Assembly: GCF_907165205.1 (NCBI RefSeq)
Contig: NC_058198.1
Coordinates: 21,761,240 to 21,825,239, forward strand
From: Coccinella septempunctata
Taxonomy: Eukaryota > Arthropoda > Insecta > Coleoptera > Coccinellidae
Direction: 5' to 3'
Length of the DNA stretch: 64,000 nucleotides
In this document: positions 32,278 to 41,917 of the stretch, in pieces
How positions within the stretch are numbered: position 1 is the stretch's first letter
Layout of the letters: each line of letters opens with the position of its first letter
Notes under the pieces: model-generated
What the model saw: only the letters and a program-made list of their open reading frames with translations
What the model was told of the DNA's origin: nothing
Database searches by the model: none
Position numbers and translations under genes: made by a program

Positions 32278-33349
32278 TGCAACGACTTGCACGCCCATGC
32301 TTAACACCCTATTGTTGCAACGCCGCTGATTTTCGCGAACTACATCTTTACGTTGACACACATTAACTCTGTGTCTCGCGCCTCTGTGATCTTTCATTTG
32401 TCTGCGCATTGAAAATCTCTCGAAGGTTCCTTCTTTTCCACTTTTTCCCTCAAGGAAGAAGGTTATCTGTCGAAATGTCTTATCGGAACTCATCGATTGA
32501 TTATTCTGAAATTAATGAATTTTAAGTTGGCGAGGTTAACAATATTGTCTCGGTAAGTTCATAATTCCTTTAATTTAAACAGGAATCTCACTAGGAATAT
32601 TTGATTAGGTAAATTTGCTGGTTCTAGATTTATTGCTTGCCTTCATTTTGTTTTACAGCACATGTTCTTGTACTGCTTTTCATTTCCCCAGAGCAGGATT
32701 CCTTCTCAGGTTTATTTAATAATTGTTTTGTTCATGAAAATCTTTGTTTTCTCATGAAGAGTTGAGAAGGAGTTCTGTTAAACTTTTCTGCACATTTTCA
32801 TTCTTGTTTATTTCGCATAGCTTTTTGGTCCGGAGCTCAAATTTTTGGTCCGGAGCTCAAATTTTTGGACTGGAGCTCCAATACCGGAGCTGGGTGCTTA
32901 TGTGTCTGACAAGAATTTGGAATGCAACTTTGGCTTGAGGCACAGCATTTGAACGGAGCTTGAGGCTTAATAGAATTTGGACTGAAATACAGGTGTCTGA
33001 CTGTGAAAGTACGATTTTGGTTTAAAGCAGAATCATCAACCTTGGGCTGAATTCAACTCTACGCTGCACATTATCGAATACTACAGGAAACCCACGTCCA
33101 ACACGGACAGATCTGTTGCTTGAACTCACTTAAGCTAAGTAGATCTAAGCTGTGAAATTTTGAGAGACTGTAAACTTTAAATTTCTGTCATTACGAGTGA
33201 TTTTCAGATTGTACATTGTAATTATTTTAAATAATATATTGTCAAAGACCTGACTGGGAATTTTGTTGCTGGGGCAATCAAGCCCCCCTTGAGAAATTAG
33301 AAGTAGAGTTTCATGCTCGAACGCCCTTCAGGGCAATTGTCACGTTACA
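32278..33349 (+). repeat. Gypsy 3' LTR, 1072 bp
   Basis: It matches the 5' LTR end to end but carries an additional 268 bp at 32553-32820 and one more copy of a short GGTCCGGAGCTC unit. It ends CACGTTACA and is followed by the target duplication ACAT. Confidence 0.85.
32553..32820 (+). other. Intron-like segment present only in the 3' LTR
   Basis: It starts GTAAGT and ends TTTATTTCGCATAG after a pyrimidine-rich stretch. A possible branch sequence (TGTTAAACT) lies near 32776. Removing exactly these 268 bp gives the 5' LTR junction (GTCTCG|CTTTTTGG). There is no flanking duplication that would mark a transposon insertion. Confidence 0.75.
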
Positions 33350-33353
33350 ACAT

Positions 33354-33974
33354 TCATACGAAAAATTAATTAATGGGGGAGTTTTCTACAAGTGTAGACA
33401 TTACACAGTTAAACCAAGCCACTCTCCAGATCCAATACCAGTACCTTGTATGAGATGCTCTCAATTCACGCATACGACAGAAAAATGTACTTCGACAATA
33501 ACATGTACCAAATGCAACCAACAACACAAAGAGTCAGAGTGTACCACTAGCTTACCACCAAAATGCTCGGCATGCCAATCAACAGAACATGTTGCATGCT
33601 CACTAAAATGCCCAAAAAGACCCGAGAAACCAATAGACGGTATTCCAAACATCAAAATACGGTCAATCAACAAGAAGACTAGCGAAATAGATGCTAGGAA
33701 AACAAAGATGAGCCGAATACATAAACCCATTACTATACACGATCACATTATAGAGACATATTTGAACAAAATGAATAATCCAAAAAATACAGATAGACAA
33801 CAATTGATACAAAAACTTCAAAGGCTATTTATCGATAATTACAATATAAGCACAATACCCACATTTGTTGGTAACAGGTTATACGTACTAATGATTGATT
33901 TGGAGAATGAAAACAAACCAGTGGACACTGAGCCCACTGAAGGAACACAATTATTCAGGAACATTCAATCTTAA
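33354..33974 (+). pseudogene. Jockey-like non-LTR ORF1, 3' part with three zinc knuckles
   Basis: The frame carries on from 25567 across the Gypsy insertion. It contains CMRCSQFTHTTEKC, CTKCNQQHKESEC and CSACQSTEHVACSLKC, three successive CCHC-type knuckles as in ORF1 proteins of Jockey/I-like elements. A basic linker follows and the stop is at 33972. Nucleic-acid binding is expected for the family. Confidence 0.75.
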
Positions 33975-34009
33975 ATTTCTGTATTCCAACATTAACAGCT
34001 ACAAGAATA

Positions 34010-34440
34010 AAACATACTTCATTTCTTTCTGGTATACTCACATCACTCCAGCAGACGAGTAGAAGAAAATTTGTTGATAAAGGCTTCACAATATAAGTAC
34101 TGCATCATAATAGGGAACTTCAATCCTAACAAGTACAAAAAACAACAGATGGATATTTTCCTTAACAACTCTGACTTCACCAGAATAGAAACACCACCAA
34201 CTCTTTTAATGGAGAAAACCCAGATACCACACCAGATCTACTGTTTTGTACAAGAAACATAAGACACAGTATTCCGAACATTCACGTCACCCCCGACCTA
34301 GGAGCAGAACATCTGGCTATAGCATTCACAATAGACATGAACAGAAGACCAACGGAATACTCAAGGAAAATGGAAATGAGGTGAACAAACAAACACATGA
34401 AAAAATTATCACAGACACAAATATAAATGAAGAATATATT
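34010..34440 (+). pseudogene. Jockey-like endonuclease fragment, strongly decayed
   Basis: YCIIIGNFNPNKYKK matches the family's 'IIIGDFNAHH' block with Asn for the catalytic Asp. A second piece (about 34245-34380) resembles the 'SDH' end of the domain but lacks the motif. It follows the ORF1 stop by about 40 bp and is cut at about 34447 by the LTR-like module. The RT is missing. Confidence 0.45.
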
Positions 34441-34448
34441 ACATACTA

Positions 34449-34798
34449 GCTACACCTCAAAGAGGTGATACCTTAATCCAAAGGGGGGAAGAATTATGTA
34501 ATCGCACCCCATATTAATTCAATGTTACTTATCCAGATTAACCATAAGTATTGTATATGACTATGTTGCAGCCTGCAAAGTCAGCAGTGAACACCTGCAG
34601 TGCTGAGTCACATCCTATAGATAAGATATTTGTATAAATGCATCTTCTTCCTTGATTTCAGGGAAGAAATAGATCTAGAGCATTAGTCGATAGTCATAGT
34701 TTACACAGAAGATTCAAATATTCTCTATTAGTCTTTTAAAAACCAACTCTTCAACCCAAAATTCATAATTATATATTGTATAAGTTTATTCTTATACA
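34449..34798 (+). mobile_element. LTR-like module, copy 2
   Basis: Near-identical to 1058-1419, with the same left edge, six-G purine tract, TGTAATCG start (34497) and TTATACA end (34798). The AATAAA signal of copy 1 is lost here through a small deletion near 34730. Confidence 0.55.
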
Positions 34799-34835
34799 AC
34801 TCTGTCGGTTTGAGTCTTCGTATTGAGCTGGAAAA

Positions 34836-35465
34836 GTATGTTTACCATCGAAGTAATAATTTTATTCTTTGGCATCTGTGGATGTTTCGCAGAGAGTTGT
34901 ATTTAGTGAAATTATTCAATTCTCCAAAAATGGAGGTGATTTTTCATTTTTCAATATCAAGTTACTCGAAAACAGCGCGATCTAAGAATATTTTTTAGAC
35001 AAAAAGTTTAAATATTCATTCCATAGCGTACAATTCAGTTATATTAGTTGGGTCTTTAAATTTTTTGCACTTTTTTGAGTAGGTTATAATAATAAAGTTT
35101 ATTTGACATAAACATTAATCGCAGAGGCTTGCGCCTGTACGCGGTCAATATGATGAAATTAGAGGACGCGGTCGATATTTGGAGTTGGCTGAAGTTTCTG
35201 GAAATAAATGAAATTGTTACTACATTGCTCTGTATAAAGTTGCTCAATAATTTCGAATCGTTCTAACCGAAAATTGTCACCCTCATATAGAACAAACCAT
35301 GTTACTCAGATTCAACTATTTGTTTCGTATATTTCATCCCATTTATTTCACCGTATCGATTTGTTCTACGTAGCAATTCATATTGTTTATTTTTCACTTT
35401 CAGCTTGCGAATCGAATAGAATCGATTGATCATAGTAAGTAAGTAGAAAAAATTATAGGAGTAAT
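34836..35465. other. Segment found only in the second Helitron copy
   Basis: In copy 1 the LTR module is joined to the Helitron reading within about 60 bp. Here about 1 kb intervenes (34836 to about 35860), and its last 400 bp is coding-like. No motif is seen in this first part. Either copy 1 lost it or copy 2 gained it. Confidence 0.4.
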
Positions 35466-37581
35466 ATGGAATCGTCGCAAAACTCGAGTAGCAGATACAA
35501 CCTAAAGTCGCGAGTAGTTATTGATTCGTTGCAAAACTCGCACAGATATAATCTAAGGTTTCTAGTTGTTAAGAACAAACAAACACATAAGTCGAAATAC
35601 GTTGACATCTTCGTCTGTCCTGCCTCCTACAATAATTCCTCGAACGAGTTCGCCTATTCCGATTGTACAGGCGAAACAATGATGCTTTTTCTAATAATAA
35701 TAAATATAAAAGGAAGGATAAACAGTTTAAAGTTGCGCCTCAAACAAATTATGGCGAATCTATAAATTACGTTATTCCTAAACCTCAAACTTGTGACCGA
35801 GTGTTTAATAATAATAATAGTGATCATAGCGGCGGTTACAGCACTCGATCAAAAAGTATCACGCTTGATGATTCACGTAAACCAGTGGTAAGGTTGGAAA
35901 GATCGGCTCTTATTGATGAAATGGTTCGTTCGCGAGCCTAATCTACAGTGAATGATGATATCGACGACGATGATAGAAATCAAGGTCAACCGATTATAAG
36001 TGATTCACGTATACCGGCGGTAAGATTGGAAAGATCTTCTCTTATAGATCGAATGATTCGCTCTCGATCGATATCTATAAATGACGAGGCCGCAAAACGA
36101 ATCGAGGTGATTTATGTGTACGGGTGGTAGAATTGGATAGATCCTCCATTATCGAGAAATCGATTTCCTATCGATCCGAATCTATAATCGTTCATAGGAA
36201 TGACGACGACACGAATAACGATAGCGATGATAATAGGATTAGAGACGAAACGAAAACGACGAATTCGCTTAGTAGTTAGAGTAGTAGTACGGTTAGACAG
36301 GTCTTCTCCTATAGAGCAGTTAATTTGTTCTGGAGAGTTAGATACAATTATCGTCGATAGGGCCAACGAAAATATGAATTCTAATTCGACGGTCGTATTA
36401 GAAGGTGATGACAATAATACAGAAAATGTGATATTTGAAAATACTTCGTTAGTTATTACTACTACCACCGATGGTAGTGTCGATGATACATGTACACGAA
36501 ATTCAGGTACGCCGAAAGGAAGGACTCGTAGACAATTCCGCATCGTATCACTTATAGAAATTTAATTACCTTTGGATCGGAACGAATAGAATTATGGGAT
36601 CCGCATAAATGTGGCACGTTAAACGGTTTATGCGCATTTTGTGGTGCTCTATTTTATACGCAAGAAAATATTACTAGAACGCATGAGCATACATCGTGTT
36701 GCAATGGAGGTGCGTATTTTTACCACCGTTAAGTCCTCGTCCTTTAGAAATCAAGAATTTGTATACTAGTAGCCATTCTTGAGCTATACAATTCAGTTTG
36801 TTTGCTGTGGCATCGTTTGAAACTTCACAACCGATCCCTCGAAGACGGGATCGAGGTCATTGGAGTTTTCCGATATGTGGGCAAATTTACCATTTCTACG
36901 ATCCACTTCCTAATGCGCAAGATTTTGTAACACCCACACTTTATCAGATGTATTTTCTCGATGACGAAGAAGCGATACGAAGAAGAAACGCTTTCGCAGA
37001 AGGAAGAGGGTTGGATTCTGGACTCGTCAGTCGGATCGAGAGACGCTTAATAGATTCATTCGTGCTTACAAAACTATGGGTGAAGTATTAATAGAGAGAA
37101 GACGACAGAATATGGAAGTGGATAATATAGTTATCGGTATTATTAAGGAACCGAATGTAAATGTTCTTGCGGCGATATTCGAGGGATCCGAACCGCCCAT
37201 AGATGTATATTTAGTATTGTATTCTCATAGAGAAGACGATCCCGAGTCGCGCAATAGACATCGCGAGATAAAAGTTCTTAATCCGATGGCGGATCCGCAT
37301 ATCCATTGTTATTTCCTTGCGGTGATTATGGCTAACACATTGGTATCGAATATATTGATAGATCTAATAAAACGACACAGAAAACCGTAACCATCCATCA
37401 ATATTACAGATATAGGTTATATTTTAGAGTTACGTTTTCGATCATCCACCACGGCGGTAAATTATTTCAGCAATACACAGTAGATGGATGGTTGAAATGC
37501 GAGATGGTCCGTTTGTGGTGATACAGACAGAATCGGCGGATTTCAGAAGTACCACCGAAGATACTCTGAGACGATATAATA
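35466..37581 (+). pseudogene. Helitron Rep protein 5' half, copy 2
   Basis: It begins MESSQNSSSRYNLKSR and RYNLR-type Arg-rich repeats. Four blocks follow with the consensus V-x-(R/E)-L-(E/D)-R-S-S-x-I-(D/E) (near 35875, 36010, 36125 and 36290). The rest parallels copy 1: ICGQIYHFYDPLPNAQ, LYQMYFLDDEEAIRRR and a VNVLAAIFEGSEPP block. Several frameshifts are present. It is cut by a mariner element at 37582 before the HUH domain. Confidence 0.7.
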
Positions 37582-38570
37582 CAGGGTCTTTCACGAGGAA
37601 CCTCACCCATATTTATACAGGAAACTACTGAACGTATTTTCATGAAATTCAGCACTTATAAGTATTTCACGATGCTGATGAAATCTAAAATATTTTCAAG
37701 GCATGAGCACCTCCGGTTTTTCCGGAAATGACGTCAACTTCCGTTTTTCAAATTAGAACACCATTTTTTTATTGCAGAAATAGATTCCTTAGAAAATTTC
37801 AAGTTATTTTGATGTAACATTTTTCAGTTTTAGTTGGAAAATTCTCTCTGTGCGGGAAAATTCAAAAAAAATCGAAAATAGAGCTCCGCTGAAACAAGAA
37901 TAACTCCGAGGTTTTTGGATGGAAAATTTTCATTTTTGAGATTTTTCAAGATGTAAGATTGATGTATCCACTTTAAAAATCGAAATCGCGATTCATGATA
38001 CAGGGGGTGAAAAAATCGCTTTCAGAGTTAGGGATGACTAAATCGTGAAAAATCTATTTTTTCGAATTAGAACCCCATTTTTTTATGGCAGATATTGAAT
38101 CTACGTTAAGCAATAATGTGAGTGTATGCATCACATCCTTGCCCTAAAGTGAATATTTTCTGAGTTATTCACAAAAAACTGTTTTTCGTCTTGAATTTTC
38201 AGCTATTTCTTTTCCCTTCACGCCAAAAAGATGAAATTTTCAGGAACTGTTACTTAAACCATGTTTTAGATTTTACCTTCCTAATATGCAAGAGAAAGAA
38301 GTTACAGGTTGTTCCTAAATAGATGGCGAATTTTGATTCGAATTTGTATCGGAAACCTCTTTATTTCAACTACTCGGCCATCGGTTTTCTCTCCAGTGAT
38401 AAATAAATAATTCCTTATGAACCATATGCAAAAACTTACCATGTTTTACATTCTTTTTTTTAATGATAGATATCATTAATTACATCTGCCAAATTCCTCT
38501 TCATTCAGTAGCATTCTGTGTTTACTATCAATTTGGTGATAATTAGTATTAAGTTATAAAACCGATCACT

Positions 38571-39961
38571 ATGCCTAATTTTACCAATGAAGATTATTTA
38601 AATCTCATTCTACTTCATGGAGAATGTAATAAAGTTGTAGATAGAACGATTCGACTGTTCATTGAGAGGTTTCCTGACCGACCCAGACCAACGAGGGATA
38701 CCATTAACAGAACCATGACAAACTTGAGAAATGTCGGATCTTTCGTTAAGAAAACTATACACACAGAAAAAAGTGTAGTAGAAGATGAGAACAACGAAAT
38801 TACAGTTCTTGCATATTTTCGTGTGAATCCTCAAAATTCTCTCAAAGATGCCGAGATTGATCTGGGAATATCTCAATCGAGTGTTTGGAGATTATTAAAA
38901 AAACATAAAATGCACCCATATAAATTCAATAGGGTACAGCCTTTGAAGGGAACTGATTTCGTCAGGAGAACAGAGTTTTGAGAAGCTATGATGATTCGAT
39001 TTCAAGAGAATGAAAACTTTTTGGACTGTACAATTTGGACAGATGAATCTAAATTCACAAAGAATGGTTCTTTCACTAGGCATAACAGTCATTATTGGGA
39101 TGAAGAGAACAACCACCACTTCAGACAATGGAACTTTCAAGAGACCTGGAGTTTCAATGTTTTTTGCGCCATCAAAAATAATGCAATTCTCGATGTTCAC
39201 ATTTATGAGGGGACTTTAACTGGTAAGATAGAACACTACACATGTTTGCATTATTTAAAGAATGTTCTCCCTTAGGAGATAGATATTCTGACATATTGAC
39301 TCAAATAATTGAGCCGCTAGTACAGAACCATAATGACTTATGGTATCAACAAGATGGCGCGAGTTATATATCCGAGAACGATGAACTTCGTTGGAAGATC
39401 GCAGGAAGTGCAATCTCAGCATCGTCTCATTTTCCTTAAACTAAGAAAGTGTACCGAGGTTATAAATTGTAATTTTATCATCATTGAATCAGTTCTGACA
39501 TAACTTTCACTGTATATACGTATTGTATGAAATATAGCTTTTTTAGAAACGTTTTTCCTGCTTAATAAATATAACTCGCGCCCCCACACAATTCACTCAA
39601 TGTGTCAAATATCCTCTACAGGCTATTTGAAGATCGATGGTTGGCGAACAATGGTCCACATCTTTGGCCACCACGTTCTCCCGATTTAACTCCTTTAGAC
39701 TATTATATTTGGGGTAGGATAAAAAATATTGTCGACTCAACTCCCCTGACTGATAAAGAGGACTGCATAGAACGAGTCAGAAATGCGTTCAGGTTTGTTT
39801 AGATTTTCAGATTCATAGTTTTGAAACTCAATTTGGTTTTTAAACACTTTTGCAGATCTCTTCCTCCCGATGAAATAAGAAGAGCAACGCACGAAGCATT
39901 CCTGAGACGTATAAATAAATGTCTAGAAATTAACGGTCAAAACTTTGAGCATCTTTTCTAG
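38571..39961 (+). pseudogene. mariner/Tc1-type transposase, broken
   Basis: MPNFTNEDYLNLILLHGECN and the following region form the N-terminal helix-turn-helix part seen in an insect-rich group of these transposases. An in-frame TGA (38979-38981) interrupts it. The catalytic part then shows IWTDESKFTKNGSF (first Asp), WYQQDGA (second Asp) and WPPRSPDLTPLDYYIWG (third acidic position). There is a frameshift near 39273, and a 217-bp element sits in the QQDGA region. The last exon (39856-39961) follows a 63-bp GT-AG intron (39793-39855). Confidence 0.8.
39361..39577. mobile_element. Small TIR element inside the transposase, 217 bp
   Basis: The ends are GAGTTATAT and, reversed, GAGTTATAT. They are flanked by GCGC (39357-39360 and 39578-39581), a 4-bp duplication. 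The transposase reading before it stops after QQDGA, and coding resembling the family resumes just after it. It is AT-rich, with an AATAAA near its right end. Confidence 0.6.
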
Positions 39962-40284
39962 TTATAACTGCGAGAGTTTGCCATGGTTCTCCTAATAGTA
40001 ACTTGAAGTCGGTTTCAAGAAGGGGTGAAAAATCTACAGCATGGTTCAAATAACAGTTCCTGAAAATTTCATCTTTTTGGCGTGAAGGGAAAAGAAATAG
40101 CTGAAAATTCAAGACGAAAAACAGTTTTTTGTGAATAAGTCAGAAAATATCCATTTTAGGGCAAGGGTGTGATGCATACACTCACATTATTTTTTAACGT
40201 AGATTCAATATCTGCCATAAAAAAAAATGGGGTTCTAATTTGAAAAAATTGATTTTTCACGATTTTGACGTTGAAGCATGCCAC

Positions 40285-40590
40285 AAATGTACCAACTTTT
40301 CAACAAATTCGACATGTTTCGGTGTATCTTGAATATATGCAGGAGGGTTCTTGAAAAGCAACCCTTTGTGCAGCTCATCCAGGTATACCTCCCACTTCAT
40401 TAACCTCTCAAGGTTGTCCATAATCACTGCCGTATTCCAATAGTGGTCTTATGATATTCCCTTCAATCTTATTTTTGGTTGTTATATGAGTCTCCTGTAG
40501 AAATATATCCTCCTCTGTAGTACCCATATGGGTACTCAATGTTCTCACTGACCCCCCCTCCACTTCTTGGTGACCAATGAGCTGTAACAC
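40285..40590 (-). pseudogene. Minus-strand coding-like scraps, one resembling a non-LTR endonuclease
   Basis: One frame (40408-40590) holds EDIFLQETHITTKNK, similar to the 'LQETH' block of APE endonucleases. The next frame (about 40285-40437) is open and starts MDNLERLMKWEVYLDELHKG, with no family that I recognise. They overlap, so at most one is real at each place. Confidence 0.3.
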
Positions 40591-40685
40591 AGTATTTTTT
40601 TCATGTTCTTTCTGTAACGCATAAAATTCATTGAAATATCAAGAAGAATGAAGAATATTATTATTAACAAATCCTTATATATGTA

Positions 40686-41242
40686 CAGTCCCTGGCCAGT
40701 TTATTAGACGCAATGAGGATTTTTTTTCATTTACAGGTATTGCCCGAGGAAAAAGCAGAATATTTGAATTTCATTTCCACAGAATGTCAGTTTTATCTAC
40801 GACTCTCATTAAATTGTTCTATTCGGCATTTATTTTTGATGTTGTAATATTAGTACTCAAGTATGAATCAGTACTATGTATTCCAGTGGACGTCTTGCAT
40901 GCTGCAGGTTCGGACGTTATTTCGATAATCCACATATGAAATCATTATTCTCGAATGTAGCAAACCGAACAATTCTGCATTGATAGTATGAAGCTCTCAT
41001 AGCTACACAAGGTGGCACAGCAAAATATTAGAATTTCATGTTGAATCATCAATATATCAATATTTTTATTGAATATGGATATATTATATGTGAAAACCAT
41101 TTATAGATAAAGTATATATAAAATATACATTCAATTTAATAATTCAATATTCAAAAACCAATAACCTAATAACCAATTTCAAAGCGTGTTTAATTGAGAT
41201 TTTGCATCGAATCAATGCGTCTAATAATATGGCCAGGGACTG
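40686..41242. mobile_element. Tc1-type MITE, 557 bp
   Basis: Inverted ends start CAGTCCCTGGCCA and match over 27 bp with two differences. They are flanked by TA on both sides (40684-40685 and 41243-41244). The interior has no transposase. The terminal sequence is typical of Tc1-like elements. Confidence 0.8.
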
Positions 41243-41590
41243 TATATGGCAAAAATCGACATAGAATGTTCCAAAACCTCGTTAAAATAAGAATAAAATT
41301 CATGGACGTGCAAACAACAATATTCAAGCAAGATTCAATAACAAAATGATAATTCAGAATTGAAATAAAACGTGAAAATTAATATTGTCGATTATCATAA
41401 GATGATATAGATTGAACGCAGGAATGGTACATACTTTATTGGAATTTTTGCCTCGTTTATCTGTCTATATTAATGTATGATTTTTTTCGTGATTTTTTGC
41501 TGACCAAATATTTTAGTCTTTTTTGATATGAATGAACGATTCTATATATATTCATCTGTTTTCTGATCTAATAAATTTCTCCTTTTTCAG

Positions 41591-41707
41591 CAAGGCGATG
41601 ACTATCAGATCATTACAGGACACCTCCATCTGGCCAAATTAATTGGACCGCGTAGAAGCCATAAGAATGATACGTTGAGGAAGTATCATCATCCTTTAGA
41701 GGATTAA
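41591..41707 (+). CDS. Candidate 3'-terminal coding exon (38 codons), copy A
   Basis: TTTCTCCTTTTTCAG ends at 41590 and is followed by 38 open codons (QGDDYQIITGHLHLAKLIG, then a basic stretch, ending HHPLED) and TAA TAA, with AATAAA overlapping the second stop (41706-41711). Acceptor, open frame, stop and polyA signal together look like the last exon of a gene. Upstream exons were not found. In copy B a TGA interrupts the same frame after 16 codons. Family unknown. Confidence 0.5.
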   Translation, partial: QGDDYQIITGHLHLAKLIGPRRSHKNDTLRKYHHPLED

Positions 41708-41805
41708 TAAAATTGTATTCATTTTTTTGAATGAATCAATGTATATTCTGTAAAAATGCATTTTTTTTAACACCCTCAAGACATGAAAAAAACATTCTAG
41801 TAATG

Positions 41806-41902
41806 AAATGAAAGAATATTGGGATTCTTGGACTAATTTTATTTATTGTTCCTCAATACAACGCCGACGTTTCGAAACTAACTAAATGGACGATAACCTA
41901 AG
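41806..41902. mobile_element. 97-bp Penelope-like scrap with 15-bp target duplication
   Basis: It is flanked by identical copies of AACATTCTAGTAATG (41791-41805 and 41903-41917). Copy B has this word once (57370-57384), that is, an empty site. The insert contains GCCGACGTTTCGAAAC, a sequence of the kind seen at Penelope-like 3' ends. It was therefore gained after the duplication. Confidence 0.7.
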
Positions 41903-41917
41903 AACATTCTAGTAATG

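Larger units (their letters stand above)
25568..33349 (+). mobile_element. Complete Gypsy LTR retrotransposon
   Basis: It is bounded by LTRs 25568-26356 and 32278-33349 and by the target duplication ACAT (25564-25567 and 33350-33353). A TGGCGC primer-binding site follows the 5' LTR. The gag and pol ORFs are full length and overlap in the -1 frame, and a third small ORF lies before the 3' LTR. The insertion splits ORF1 of a non-LTR element. Intact ORFs suggest recent activity, but the LTRs differ by an intron-like segment. Confidence 0.9.
37582..40266 (+). mobile_element. mariner/Tc1-superfamily element with long inverted repeats, right end lost
   Basis: It starts CAGGGTCTTTCACGAGGAAC after a TA (37580-37581), as in this superfamily. 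The segment 38040-38275 is inverted at about 40020-40266, so the element had terminal repeats of several hundred bp. The right repeat is cut at about 40266, losing the outer ~460 bp. A broken transposase lies between. Confidence 0.7.
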
